Made by a program: the position numbers and the translations under genes
In this document: piece after piece, positions 1 to 8,032 of the stretch
Position numbering within the stretch: the stretch's first letter is position 1
Layout of the letters: every line of letters starts with the position of its first letter
DNA from: Rhodothermus marinus DSM 4252
GTDB taxonomy: Bacteria > Bacteroidota > Rhodothermia > Rhodothermales > Rhodothermaceae
Direction: 5' to 3'
Assembly: GCF_000024845.1 (NCBI RefSeq)
Contig: NC_013501.1
Span: forward strand, 562,001 to 626,000
DNA length: 64,000 nt
Notes under the pieces: generated by a model
The model's database searches: none
The model's input: only the letters and a program-made list of their open reading frames with translations
Told to the model about the DNA's origin: nothing

Positions 1-790
1 TCGCCAGTTCCATGGTCATGGCGTGCTCGCCCGCGTTACCCGTGCGAATCACCTCGGTTTCGAAGCCCGTGTAGTAGCTGATGAGCTGGTTCAGGAAGCG
101 GTTGGTCACCACCGACGTGCGACCGTACTTGGCAAAGAAAAGCTGCGACTGGACCACCTTGGGCTTGCTGTGCCAGGCGATGCGAACCATCGTGTAGGGC
201 GACTTGCTCAGCGCAAAGCCGGCCGCGTACTCGTGCACGTACTCGTAGACCGCGCCCGGGAAGTAGTTGTCCGCGTCGATGAACCCGATGTAACGCTTGC
301 CCAGAATGCGCGCCAGGAGCGTGGCCATGATCATGCCCTCGGCCTTGCCGTTGGCCACCAGGTCGTTTTCGTCCAGGATGTACGGATAGCCGGCTTCGGC
401 CAGCGCGCGGGCGATGAAAGGATCTTTCTGATGGACGAGCAGCAGCTGCTTCTGGGTGAAGCGCGACCAGGTCTCGACGGCGTCCTGCTCCATCTTGAAG
501 CGATCGACCGGCGCGCGACGGCTGTTCGACACGATGATCACCGTGCACTGATGGGGAATGCCGAACAGCACGCCTTCCAGCAGTTTGAGCCGTTCGTCCC
601 GGATGGGGACGACGATGGCCATGTCGCGTTCGATTTCGTAAAGCGTCTCGTAGGGAAGGTTCTGAATCACACTGTTTTCCGAAGCCGGCGCATCCTGGCG
701 CAGACCGGAGTCCAGTTCATAGACCTTCTGCACGCCGTAGATGTGATTGGCGCCGAACCGTTCGGCTTCTCGTGGTATTTCGATGCGCAT
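1..790 (-). CDS. mpgS: Mannosyl-3-phosphoglycerate synthase (GT55), 3' end cut by window edge
   Basis: Transfers mannose from GDP-mannose to 3-phosphoglycerate, the first step of the two-step route to the compatible solute mannosylglycerate. 263 complete codons are visible from the ATG at 790; the C-terminus lies outside the window. The frame carries the family block VPIRDERLKLLEGVLFGIPH (about residues 61-80) followed by the VSNS segment, and the DxD-type metal/nucleotide motif FIDADNY near residues 170-176. An AGGAAAA ribosome site precedes the ATG. It is divergent from a mannosylglycerate hydrolase gene, so synthesis and breakdown of the solute sit side by side. The usual partner phosphatase mpgP would be expected just beyond the left edge (inference). 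The single-step enzyme known from R. marinus is a different protein and is not seen here. Confidence 0.93.
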   Translation of the reverse strand, partial: MRIEIPREAERFGANHIYGVQKVYELDSGLRQDAPASENSVIQNLPYETLYEIERDMAIVVPIRDERLKLLEGVLFGIPHQCTVIIVSNSRRAPVDRFKMEQDAVETWSRFTQKQLLLVHQKDPFIARALAEAGYPYILDENDLVANGKAEGMIMATLLARILGKRYIGFIDADNYFPGAVYEYVHEYAAGFALSKSPYTMVRIAWHSKPKVVQSQLFFAKYGRTSVVTNRFLNQLISYYTGFETEVIRTGNAGEHAMTMELA

Positions 791-1039
791 GGTGATTTTC
801 CTGTTTGGTGGTCGCCTGAAAAGAACGAGCGGATCGCGGTATGCTCTGCCCGATCAGAAAAACGGCGGAGCCTACCGCTCAGGTTCCAGAATCGGATGCG
901 CCGGAGCCGTAAGAGGCCTTGCGCCAGAAATACCCTTTTTTTCGAACCGATGGTGAAGTTGTTTTGCGCCTTGTTAAGCTTTGGTGAAAGCGACCGATAA
1001 TCTATCCTGCACGTACCAGAGTGGTTCAACGCCGTATCT
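791..1039. promoter_or_regulatory. Divergent promoter region between mpgS and mgh
   Basis: 249 bases separate the two divergent start codons and hold no gene I can support. A weak sigma-70-like pair toward mgh is TTGTTA at 971-976 and GATAAT at 996-1001, with a long 19-base spacer. Osmotic or heat control of both genes from here is plausible, but no operator is recognisable. Confidence 0.35.
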
Positions 1040-2398
1040 ATGCGTACAACGACAGCGTTACGGGAACAGGCGTGTCAGGTGCTGGAGGCTAACTGGACGG
1101 GGCGCTTCACGAAGCCGGCGCCGCGCCTGTATCCGCATCAGTGGTCCTGGGATGCCGCCTTCATTGCGCTGGGGTGGATGCACGAGAATCAGGAACGGGC
1201 ACAGCAGGAACTGCGGCATCTGTTCCGGGCACAGTGGAAAAACGGGCTGGTACCGCACATCGTGTTCCATCGACGGGCACGCGGGTATTTCCCGGGGCCC
1301 GGTGTCTGGGAGACGCACCGGAGCCCGGACGCACCGGCCCGGATCGCCACGTCCGGGATCGTGCAGCCGCCCGTGCATGCCACGGCCGCCTGGGCCATGT
1401 ACCGACAGGCGCGCGATCGGAGGGCGACCCGTGCCTTTCTGGAGGAGCTGTTCCCGAAGCTGATGGCCTGGCACGACTACCTGTTCCGGGAGCGGGACTA
1501 CCACAGCGAGGGGCTGGTCTACATCCGGCACCCCTGGGAGTCGGGCATGGACAACGCGCCGCTGTGGGATGGGATCGAACAACGCATGCATCTGAACCCG
1601 GGCGACCGGCCACGCTATCGCCGCGTCGATACGACGCTGGTAGCCGAGGCCGACCGTCCGACGGGAGCCGAGTACGACCGTTACCTGTACCTGGTGCGGC
1701 TGTTTGCCGAGGCCGGCTACGACGAGGCGCGCCTCCGGGAAAGCTGTCCGTTTCTGGTCGAGGACGTGCTATTCAACACGCTGATCTGTCAGGCCGAGCA
1801 GGATCTGGCCGAAATCGCCGCGGAGCTGGGCGACGACCCCGAGCCGTTCCGGCAGCGGGCCCGTCGCGTGGCCGAGGCCGTCAACCGGAAGCTCTGGGAC
1901 GATCGGCGGGCGCTGTATTTCGACTACGATCTGGTGCTGGATCGGCCGATCTGGGTGCGCATGGCCGCCTGTTTTACGCCGCTGTTCGCCGGCATCCCGG
2001 ACGGGTTGCAGGCCGCGCGGCTGGTCAGCCACCTGGAAGCGTCGGGCTTTTTCAACTGGGACGGTTCCTGTTACTCCGTGCCGAGCTACGATCCCAACGG
2101 ACTGGGTTTTTCGCCGGTGCAGTACTGGCGGGGACCGGTCTGGATTAACATCAACTGGTTGCTGATCGAAGGACTGGCCCGCTACGGCTATACCGAGCAC
2201 GCCGCGCATCTCGGCCGTACTGTTCGGCTGCTCGTCGAACGCAACGGCTTTTACGAGTACTACCATCCGTACACGGGCGAAGGGCACGGCTCGGAGCAGT
2301 TTTCCTGGACGGCCGCGCTGGTGCTGGATCTGCTGGCACGCCGGCCCGAATGGATGCAGTGGGGTGTGCGCTCGACGCGTCGGCGCGCCGTGGCCTGA
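1040..2398 (+). CDS. mgh: GH63-family mannosylglycerate hydrolase
   Basis: Predicted to hydrolyse mannosylglycerate (and probably glucosylglycerate) to the sugar and glycerate, recycling the compatible solute in the cytoplasm. The 452-residue protein has no signal peptide and is about the length of characterised bacterial mannosylglycerate hydrolases. It reads as one (alpha/alpha)6 barrel of the GH63 type: the WESGMDNAP block puts the likely general acid at D171, and GEGHGSEQFSW near the C-terminus supplies the likely base (E419). Residue assignment is by family analogy. The ATG at 1040 is the first in frame. Placement beside mpgS strongly supports this role over trehalase or glucosidase, which share the fold. 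Confidence 0.88.
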   Translation: MRTTTALREQACQVLEANWTGRFTKPAPRLYPHQWSWDAAFIALGWMHENQERAQQELRHLFRAQWKNGLVPHIVFHRRARGYFPGPGVWETHRSPDAPARIATSGIVQPPVHATAAWAMYRQARDRRATRAFLEELFPKLMAWHDYLFRERDYHSEGLVYIRHPWESGMDNAPLWDGIEQRMHLNPGDRPRYRRVDTTLVAEADRPTGAEYDRYLYLVRLFAEAGYDEARLRESCPFLVEDVLFNTLICQAEQDLAEIAAELGDDPEPFRQRARRVAEAVNRKLWDDRRALYFDYDLVLDRPIWVRMAACFTPLFAGIPDGLQAARLVSHLEASGFFNWDGSCYSVPSYDPNGLGFSPVQYWRGPVWININWLLIEGLARYGYTEHAAHLGRTVRLLVERNGFYEYYHPYTGEGHGSEQFSWTAALVLDLLARRPEWMQWGVRSTRRRAVA

Positions 2399-2461
2399 AC
2401 GGAATCTCTGCCTGGCTGTTAAAAAGGGACGTGTCCCCGATCTTTCGAATGGAAAACGGCC

Positions 2462-5428
2462 ATGGCGGAATTGCGCTTTGTCAAGATCCACGACTATCTC
2501 TGGGAGATTCCCAGGACGGGCGGCATGCGGGTGCCCGCCCGCATCTACGCCAGCGAAAAGATCCTGCGCGAACTGAAGGAGGATCAGGCGCCCCAGCAGG
2601 CCGTCAACGTGGCGCATCTGCCGGGCATCGTCAAGTACTCGCTGGCCATGCCCGACATCCACTGGGGCTACGGCTTTCCCATCGGCGGGGTGGCCGCGTT
2701 CGATCTGGACGAAGGCGTGATCTCGCCCGGCGGTGTTGGCTACGATATTAATTGCCTTACCGGCGAGGCACGGGTGCTTCATGCCCATGGCTACTATCGC
2801 ACGATCGCCGAAATCGTCGAGGCCGGTACGAACGATCCGCTCTGCAGCTATCGGTTTGCGGTGCGTCGGCCCGAGTCGGCCCGGATCATTTATCGTTTCG
2901 GGGAAACGCCGCGTACGCGCGTCTGGCGCGTCTGGACCCGGGGCGGCGACACCGTGGAGGCTACCGAAGACCATCCGTTCTGGACGCCGCAGGGGATGGT
3001 GCCGCTGCGGGAGCTGCGTCCCGGCGATCGGGTAGCGTTCTGTCCCTTCGAAGGCGTGCCCTACGAGGCCCCGTCATCCGAGACCATCCTGAGCCCCGAG
3101 GCTTTCTGGGAAGCGCTGCGGCAACTGGGCATTCCTGATCGCGGTCGGCGTTACCGGCAGCTTGTGCGCTATCTGACGCGCCGTGGTCTATTGCCGCTGC
3201 GCTACGATTCGCCTGCGTTGCCGCTCCTCTGCAAGCTGCTGGGCTATCTTCTGGGCGATGGCACCTGCTACCGGGAGCGCAACGGCCGTATCCGACTGGT
3301 CGCCTACGGTCGCGCGGAAGATCTGGAAGCGATGCGGCATGATCTGGAGGCGCTGGGAGTCCGTGCGGCCCGACTGCGTCGGCGTCGCCGTCGGCATCGG
3401 GTGCAGACGGTTTACCGCCCCTATGCCTTCGAGCGCGAAGAGGTCAGCCTGCACATCACCAGCCGGGCGTTTGCGCTCCTGCTGGTCGCGCTGGGCATGC
3501 CGATCGGCGATCGGACGGCCCAGGACTTCGAAGCACCGGCCTGGCTGGAGCGAGCGCCCCGCTGGCAGAAACGGCTGTTTCTGGCCGGGTTGTTCGGGGC
3601 CGAGCTGTCGGCCCCGCGGCTCATGAGCGGGCATGCGCGTACGTTTGCGACCCCGGTGCTGACGCTGACCAAACGGGCACCGTTTGCCGAAAGCGGCCGC
3701 CGTTTCCTGGAGACGCTGGCGCGCTGGGCAGCCGAACTGGGCGTACGCACGCAGGCCATCGAAGCCCGCCGGGAGCTGCTCGCTACCGGCGAACGCGTGC
3801 GCTGGCAGTGGCGGATGGCATCCGATCCGGCCAGCCTGCGGGCGCTCTGGGGACGCATCGGTTACGAGTACAACTTCCGACGGCAGCACGAGGCCGCCTG
3901 CGCGCTGCAGTACGTCAAGTACAAGGAGCAGGTGGTGCGGCAGCGCCAGGAGGCGGTGCGGCTGCTGCGTCGCTGGAGGGCGGCCGGCGTGTCGGTCGGG
4001 GAAGCGACGAGGCGGCTGGCCGATCAGGACATCAACCGGCGCTTTGTCGAACGCACCTATTACGAGCAGCGCGGTGACACGCCTCGCATTGGCGATGCGG
4101 TGTGCAGCTATGCGGCATTTCGCCGGGAACGGCAGAACGGACAGGAGCCTCTGGGCTGCGTCTGGGAAGAGATCGTGCGTATCGAGCCGGTGGAACGGCC
4201 CGAACTTCGGGTGTACGACCTGACCGTCGATCATCCCGATCACAACTTCATCGCCAACGGCTTTGTGGTCTCCAACTGCGGCGTGCGGCTGCTGGCCAGC
4301 CGGCTGACCTACGAGGAGGTCGAGCCGCATCTGGAGCGTCTCGTTGAGATGCTCTTCCGGCGCGTGCCCACCGGCGTAGGCGCCTCGGGCGCGCTCAGGG
4401 TCTCGAAACAGGAGCTGCGGCGCGTGGCCGTCGAGGGCGCGCACTGGGCCGTGCGCCATGGATTCGGTTCGGAAGTCGATCTGGAATTCATTGAAGAAAA
4501 CGGCCGTATTGAAGGGGCCGATCCTGCAGCCGTCTCGGAGCGCGCCTATGAGCGGGGCGCGGACCAGCTCGGCACGCTGGGTTCGGGCAACCACTTCCTG
4601 GAGGTCGGCTACGTGGCGCAGATCTTCGACGACGAGGCGGCGCGGGTCATGGGGCTGTTCCCGGGGCAGGTGACCGTCATCATTCACACCGGATCGCGCG
4701 GCTTCGGCTACCAGATCTGCGACGATTATCTGGCCGTCATGGACCGCGCGTTGGCCAGGTACCATATCCGGTTGCCGGATCGCCAGCTCGCCTGCGCACC
4801 GCTGCGCTCACCGGAAGGCCAGCAGTATCTGGCCGCCATGCGCTGCGGGATCAACTTCGCCTTCGCCAACCGCCAGATCATCGCGCACAACACGCGCAAG
4901 GCGTTCGCCGAGGCGCTGGGCATGCGCGAAGAGGACATCGGGCTGCGGACGGTCTATGAAGTGGCACACAACATCGCCAAGATCGAAGAGCACACGATCG
5001 ACGGCGAGCGGCGGCGCGTGTGCGTCCACCGCAAAGGTGCAACGCGGGCTTTCCCGCCGGGCCATTCCCAGATTCCGGCGGCCTACCGGAGTATCGGCCA
5101 GCCCGTGCTGATTCCGGGCGACATGGGACGCTACTCCTACGTGCTGGTCGGCACCGAGCAGGCCATGCAGGAGACGTTCGGCAGCACGTGCCACGGGGCC
5201 GGTCGCCAGCTCAGCCGGACGAAGGCCAAGAAGGTAGCCAGTGGCCGCCACGTGGCCGAGGAGTTGCGCGCCCGGGGTATCATCGTGCGGGGCGCTAGCA
5301 TCCGCACGATCAACGAGGAGATTCCCGAAGCCTATAAAGACGTGGCCGAGGTGGTCGAGGTGTGCCATCGGGCGGGCATCTCCCGCAAGGTGGCGCAGCT
5401 CCGGCCGATCGGCTGTATCAAAGGATAA
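2462..5428 (+). CDS. rtcB: RNA-splicing ligase RtcB, intein-containing precursor
   Basis: GTP- and Mn-dependent ligase joining RNA 2',3'-cyclic phosphate (or 3'-phosphate) ends to 5'-OH ends, used in RNA repair and, in archaea, tRNA splicing. The 988-residue precursor contains a 508-residue intein; the spliced ligase would be 480 residues. Extein landmarks: GYDIN before and CGVRLL after the intein, so D95 and C98 match the archaeal metal ligands in number; GSGNHF and HTGSRGFGYQ carry further metal-ligand histidines; CHGAGR near the C-terminus carries the guanylylated histidine. Function should depend on protein splicing because C98 is the junction residue. It follows mgh by 63 bases on the same strand. 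Confidence 0.95.
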   Translation: MAELRFVKIHDYLWEIPRTGGMRVPARIYASEKILRELKEDQAPQQAVNVAHLPGIVKYSLAMPDIHWGYGFPIGGVAAFDLDEGVISPGGVGYDINCLTGEARVLHAHGYYRTIAEIVEAGTNDPLCSYRFAVRRPESARIIYRFGETPRTRVWRVWTRGGDTVEATEDHPFWTPQGMVPLRELRPGDRVAFCPFEGVPYEAPSSETILSPEAFWEALRQLGIPDRGRRYRQLVRYLTRRGLLPLRYDSPALPLLCKLLGYLLGDGTCYRERNGRIRLVAYGRAEDLEAMRHDLEALGVRAARLRRRRRRHRVQTVYRPYAFEREEVSLHITSRAFALLLVALGMPIGDRTAQDFEAPAWLERAPRWQKRLFLAGLFGAELSAPRLMSGHARTFATPVLTLTKRAPFAESGRRFLETLARWAAELGVRTQAIEARRELLATGERVRWQWRMASDPASLRALWGRIGYEYNFRRQHEAACALQYVKYKEQVVRQRQEAVRLLRRWRAAGVSVGEATRRLADQDINRRFVERTYYEQRGDTPRIGDAVCSYAAFRRERQNGQEPLGCVWEEIVRIEPVERPELRVYDLTVDHPDHNFIANGFVVSNCGVRLLASRLTYEEVEPHLERLVEMLFRRVPTGVGASGALRVSKQELRRVAVEGAHWAVRHGFGSEVDLEFIEENGRIEGADPAAVSERAYERGADQLGTLGSGNHFLEVGYVAQIFDDEAARVMGLFPGQVTVIIHTGSRGFGYQICDDYLAVMDRALARYHIRLPDRQLACAPLRSPEGQQYLAAMRCGINFAFANRQIIAHNTRKAFAEALGMREEDIGLRTVYEVAHNIAKIEEHTIDGERRRVCVHRKGATRAFPPGHSQIPAAYRSIGQPVLIPGDMGRYSYVLVGTEQAMQETFGSTCHGAGRQLSRTKAKKVASGRHVAEELRARGIIVRGASIRTINEEIPEAYKDVAEVVEVCHRAGISRKVAQLRPIGCIKG
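2753..4276 (+). other. LAGLIDADG intein inside RtcB
   Basis: In-frame intervening protein element, precursor residues 98-605. Block A is CLTGEARVLHAHG at the N-terminus, with Cys as first residue. Block B is the ATEDHPFW segment with its TxxH. Two LAGLIDADG-type helices are visible: KLLGYLLGDGT (about 3232-3264) with an acidic residue, and LFLAGLFGAEL (about 3575-3607) with Glu in the catalytic position. Block F/G is VYDLTVDHPDHNFIANG then FVVSN, followed by the +1 Cys of the extein. The penultimate residue is Ser, not the usual His. The homing nuclease may still be active, because both motifs keep an acidic residue. Confidence 0.94.
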
Positions 5429-5435
5429 AAATTCG

Positions 5436-5464
5436 AAAGGGGATCCCGGCGCGGGATCCCCTTT
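5436..5464 (+). terminator. Stem-loop after rtcB, likely terminator
   Basis: A perfect 12-bp inverted repeat, AAAGGGGATCCC (5436-5447) and GGGATCCCCTTT (5453-5464), with a GGCGC loop, starts 7 bases after the rtcB stop. There is no long U-tract after the right arm, so termination may be weak or the hairpin may mainly protect the mRNA end. Confidence 0.55.
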
Positions 5465-5578
5465 CGCGTGCTCCCTCATCCCGGCTTCCGGCGCGGGACG
5501 GGTCGATCACCCCCCTTGCTCTATGGAGATACAAAGAACATGCCGGCCTGCACACGGAGAGAAATGCCCGGTAATATG

Positions 5579-5735
5579 GGATCGCTGATTTACCGGTGCA
5601 CGAGGGGGCCACACCCCGTGTGGCGGACGTGATCCGGCGGGTATGATCGGGCGGACACAGGGGTCCGCCCCTACGGGACAGGGAAAACGTCAAGGATCTG
5701 GTAGCGCGTTGCCGTGTGCGCCCGTGCTTTCTCAC
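5579..5735 (+). repeat. Dispersed repeat, copy 1
   Basis: About 157 bases nearly colinear with 38073-38233, and related to the shorter copy at 55215-55286. All begin with GGATCGCTGAT; copies 1 and 2 run straight on into TTACCGGTGCA and end with GTGTGCGCCCGTGCTTTCTC. Two hairpins lie inside copy 1: CCACAC/GTGTGG (5609-5623) and GGGCGGAC/GTCCGCCC (5649-5670). No coding capacity is credible. It looks like a small non-autonomous palindromic element of the REP or MITE kind, in an intergenic gap like the others. Confidence 0.8.
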
Positions 5736-5818
5736 ATGCCCTGTGATTTCCCGGAAATCGGTGTAACTCGGGGGCGGTGTGCATGTCGCGGACCGCTTTT
5801 GTGCAAAATGTGCACGCC

Positions 5819-6628
5819 TCAGAAGTGCCAGCGCATTTCCAGCCCGGCTCCGGTGCCCGACACGTAGGGGCGCACGACCGGCGAGGCGGACGGGGCAACG
5901 GGTTGCAACAGGGCGTCCAGGTAGCTGTAGGCCCACACGGCCGCCAGGCCCATAAGCAACCCGTTGCGGGCTTTGAACCAGCGGTTGGCCGTACGGTAGC
6001 GGCGCTCGATGCGGGCGGGGTCGGTCTCGCGACGGTAGCGGTCGTAGGCGCGTGTGTATTGCAGATGGGCGGCCAGGCTCGCGCCAAGCAGCAGGCCCCA
6101 GCTTCCGGTCAGGATCCAGCCCTTCAGGTGCTGGCCTTTGTAATGCTGGCCCCAGCCGGGCAGCAGCAGCGAGCGCAGCGCCGCTTCCGGACGCGGATCG
6201 GGCTGCACCACGTAGCGAATGGTGGCCTCGGAGGAGGCCGTGACCGGAGGCGCTGATTGCATTTCCTGACGAATCTGTTCGAAGAACTCCCGGACTTTGG
6301 GCGAGGCCAGCACCGGGTCGAGCTGAAGCTCGGGATTCAGCGAAAGAGCGGCCTTGAAGTGGCGTCGGGCTTCGGTGGTTTCGTTGCGCGACATGGCCAC
6401 CAGCGCCAGCACCGTATGCAGTTCGACGAGCTGGTCCGGCGTGAAGCGCTGGTAATCGTTCAGCGCATTCCGGGCCAGGCTGTCGGCCTGCTCGTAATCC
6501 AGCGCCTGGTAGGCCCGCCAGACGGCCTGCAGGAGCGGCTCCGGCGCACGGACGGGCTGGGCCAGGGCGGTTATCCCGAGCAGGATCCCCGGCAGGATCG
6601 GCAGGCAGCGGCGTACGACCCGGCGCAT
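5819..6628 (-). CDS. DUF5683-like membrane protein with N-terminal helical repeat region
   Basis: 269 residues. An N-terminal signal sequence (about 1-25) is followed by a TPR-like helical part (about 30-120) that reads as an accounting of chain growth typical of envelope proteins. The middle carries SLLLPGWGQHYKGQHLKGW (about 151-170), the hallmark of the DUF5683 family, followed by hydrophobic segments. No enzyme motif is seen. It is the last gene of the compact minus-strand run starting at 12849, 4 bases after the Kelch gene. The function is unknown; the inner membrane facing the periplasm is the likely location. Confidence 0.75.
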   Translation of the reverse strand: MRRVVRRCLPILPGILLGITALAQPVRAPEPLLQAVWRAYQALDYEQADSLARNALNDYQRFTPDQLVELHTVLALVAMSRNETTEARRHFKAALSLNPELQLDPVLASPKVREFFEQIRQEMQSAPPVTASSEATIRYVVQPDPRPEAALRSLLLPGWGQHYKGQHLKGWILTGSWGLLLGASLAAHLQYTRAYDRYRRETDPARIERRYRTANRWFKARNGLLMGLAAVWAYSYLDALLQPVAPSASPVVRPYVSGTGAGLEMRWHF

Positions 6629-6632
6629 GCGC

Positions 6633-7925
6633 TCAGCGAATCCGAATCAACAGGTGTTCCCGGTGGTAGGGCCCCTGCGTGAGGCGTACCAGGTAAACGC
6701 CGGCCGGCACCGGATGTCCCACCGCATCGGTGCCGTTCCAGGAAAGCACGTGGCGGCCGGGCGGTAGCGGCCGATCCAGCAGCCGCGCGATCGGGCGTCC
6801 CAGCAGATCGTACACGACAAGCTGCACCGGGGCGTCGGACCGTCGGGCGCTGACGCTCAGCGTGAAGGTGACCTGCTCACGGAAAGGATGGGGCGTGGGC
6901 GGTGCCAGATCGAAGTCGGCGGGCAGCTCTGGAGATTCGCGGGGCGTCAGGATGGAAGCGGAGGCCGCCTCGGCCGAGTCCAGCGGGTGGCCTTCGGGTT
7001 GATCCAGCCCCCCGAAGACAAAAACTGTGTCGTTGTACGAGGCGGCCGCAAAGCTGAAGCGCGCCTGTTGCAGGCCGGGCAGGTCACGAAATTCCAGGCG
7101 TCCGGAGGTGAACGTCAGGGCATAGACGTTCGCCAGCGGAGTGCCCCGGGCGCCGCCCAGTCCCCCGAGCAGGAGGATTCGGTCACGATAGGTCAGGGCC
7201 GTCCCGGCCCACCACTCCTGCGGCAGCGCGGTCGTCAGGGGGATCACCTCGTTGGTGGCCGGGCGGTAGCGTTGAATCAGCGTGACCGGAATGTTGCTGC
7301 TGAGCCCGCCGATCACATAGACGTCCTCTCCAAGAAGCGCGGCGGCGGCAAAGGCAACAGCCTGAGGTAGCCGGGCCACCGTCTCCCAGCGGTCCTGCTG
7401 CGGGTCATATACTTCGATCGTGCTGAGCGGCGCAGGCTGGCGGTTCAGCCGATCGTTGAAAAACTGCGCTTCGCGCGATAGCCCCCCGATCGCGTAAATC
7501 TGGCCTTTGAATACGACGGCCGCCAGCCCATAGCGCTCTTCTTCGAGCGAAGCCACTTCTTTCCAGCCGCCCTCCGGATCGAAGACGAGCACGTCGTCGG
7601 TCGCCTCGGCGTTTGCCAGCGTGTCGCCTTCCAGCCCACCGATCAGGTAGAGGTGATTTTCCAGCACGACGGCGGTGGCGTACGCGCGGGGTTCGTCCAA
7701 CTGGGGCACCTCATGGATCCAGACGCCCTGCACCGGGTCGTAGACTTCGACGGTGGTCAGCAGGGCGTCGTTTTCACCGATGCCACCGATGACGTAGAGG
7801 TAGCCGTTCAACTCGGCGGCCGCGGCCGCATAACGTGGCGTGGGCATGGGGGGCAGTTCGTGCCAGACCTGCGCGCGCAGCGGCAGGGCGATCAACAGCA
7901 GACTGCAAAATGCCAGGATGCGCAT
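6633..7925 (-). CDS. Exported Kelch-repeat protein with C-terminal sorting domain
   Basis: 430 residues from the ATG at 7925, chosen because it opens directly with a signal peptide (MRILAFCSLLLIALPLRAQ) and has AGGA about nine bases upstream; an in-frame ATG at 8012 would add 29 unlikely residues. At least five Kelch blades follow, each with a YVIGG- or YLIGG-like strand and paired Gly-Gly. The C-terminal 80 or so residues (VYDLLGRPIARLL, then PAGVYLVRL, ending LLIRIR) form a FlgD-like beta sandwich typical of type IX secretion cargo in Bacteroidota and Rhodothermota. It is probably surface-anchored or secreted. Ligand and role are unknown. Confidence 0.82.
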   Translation of the reverse strand: MRILAFCSLLLIALPLRAQVWHELPPMPTPRYAAAAAELNGYLYVIGGIGENDALLTTVEVYDPVQGVWIHEVPQLDEPRAYATAVVLENHLYLIGGLEGDTLANAEATDDVLVFDPEGGWKEVASLEEERYGLAAVVFKGQIYAIGGLSREAQFFNDRLNRQPAPLSTIEVYDPQQDRWETVARLPQAVAFAAAALLGEDVYVIGGLSSNIPVTLIQRYRPATNEVIPLTTALPQEWWAGTALTYRDRILLLGGLGGARGTPLANVYALTFTSGRLEFRDLPGLQQARFSFAAASYNDTVFVFGGLDQPEGHPLDSAEAASASILTPRESPELPADFDLAPPTPHPFREQVTFTLSVSARRSDAPVQLVVYDLLGRPIARLLDRPLPPGRHVLSWNGTDAVGHPVPAGVYLVRLTQGPYHREHLLIRIR

Positions 7926-8032
7926 GGTACGACGACGTCCTGCGCAGTCCGGTGGCAGCGACTGCGCAGATTTTGCACGACGGTTGCGACAATTTTTTAG
8001 CAGATCCAGCATGTAGATAATTGGTCAAACAA

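Larger units (their letters stand above)
5429..5818. other. 390-base intergenic stretch: hairpin plus dispersed repeat
   Basis: Between rtcB and the convergent DUF5683-like gene. It holds the stem-loop at 5436-5464 and repeat copy 1 at 5579-5735. Short open frames inside the repeat are not supported as genes: they look similar in two copies only because the DNA is similar. Confidence 0.6.

Noticed and set aside
3188-4765. A 525-residue antisense frame inside rtcB
   Set aside because: It covers the intein on the other strand and has no recognisable domain; intein blocks and extein motifs are clear on the plus strand.
5643-5867. Small frames inside the dispersed repeats (also 38090-38338) with similar translations
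   Set aside because: Similarity is explained by DNA repeat identity; there is no ribosome site or conserved end, and the frames diverge once the repeat stops.
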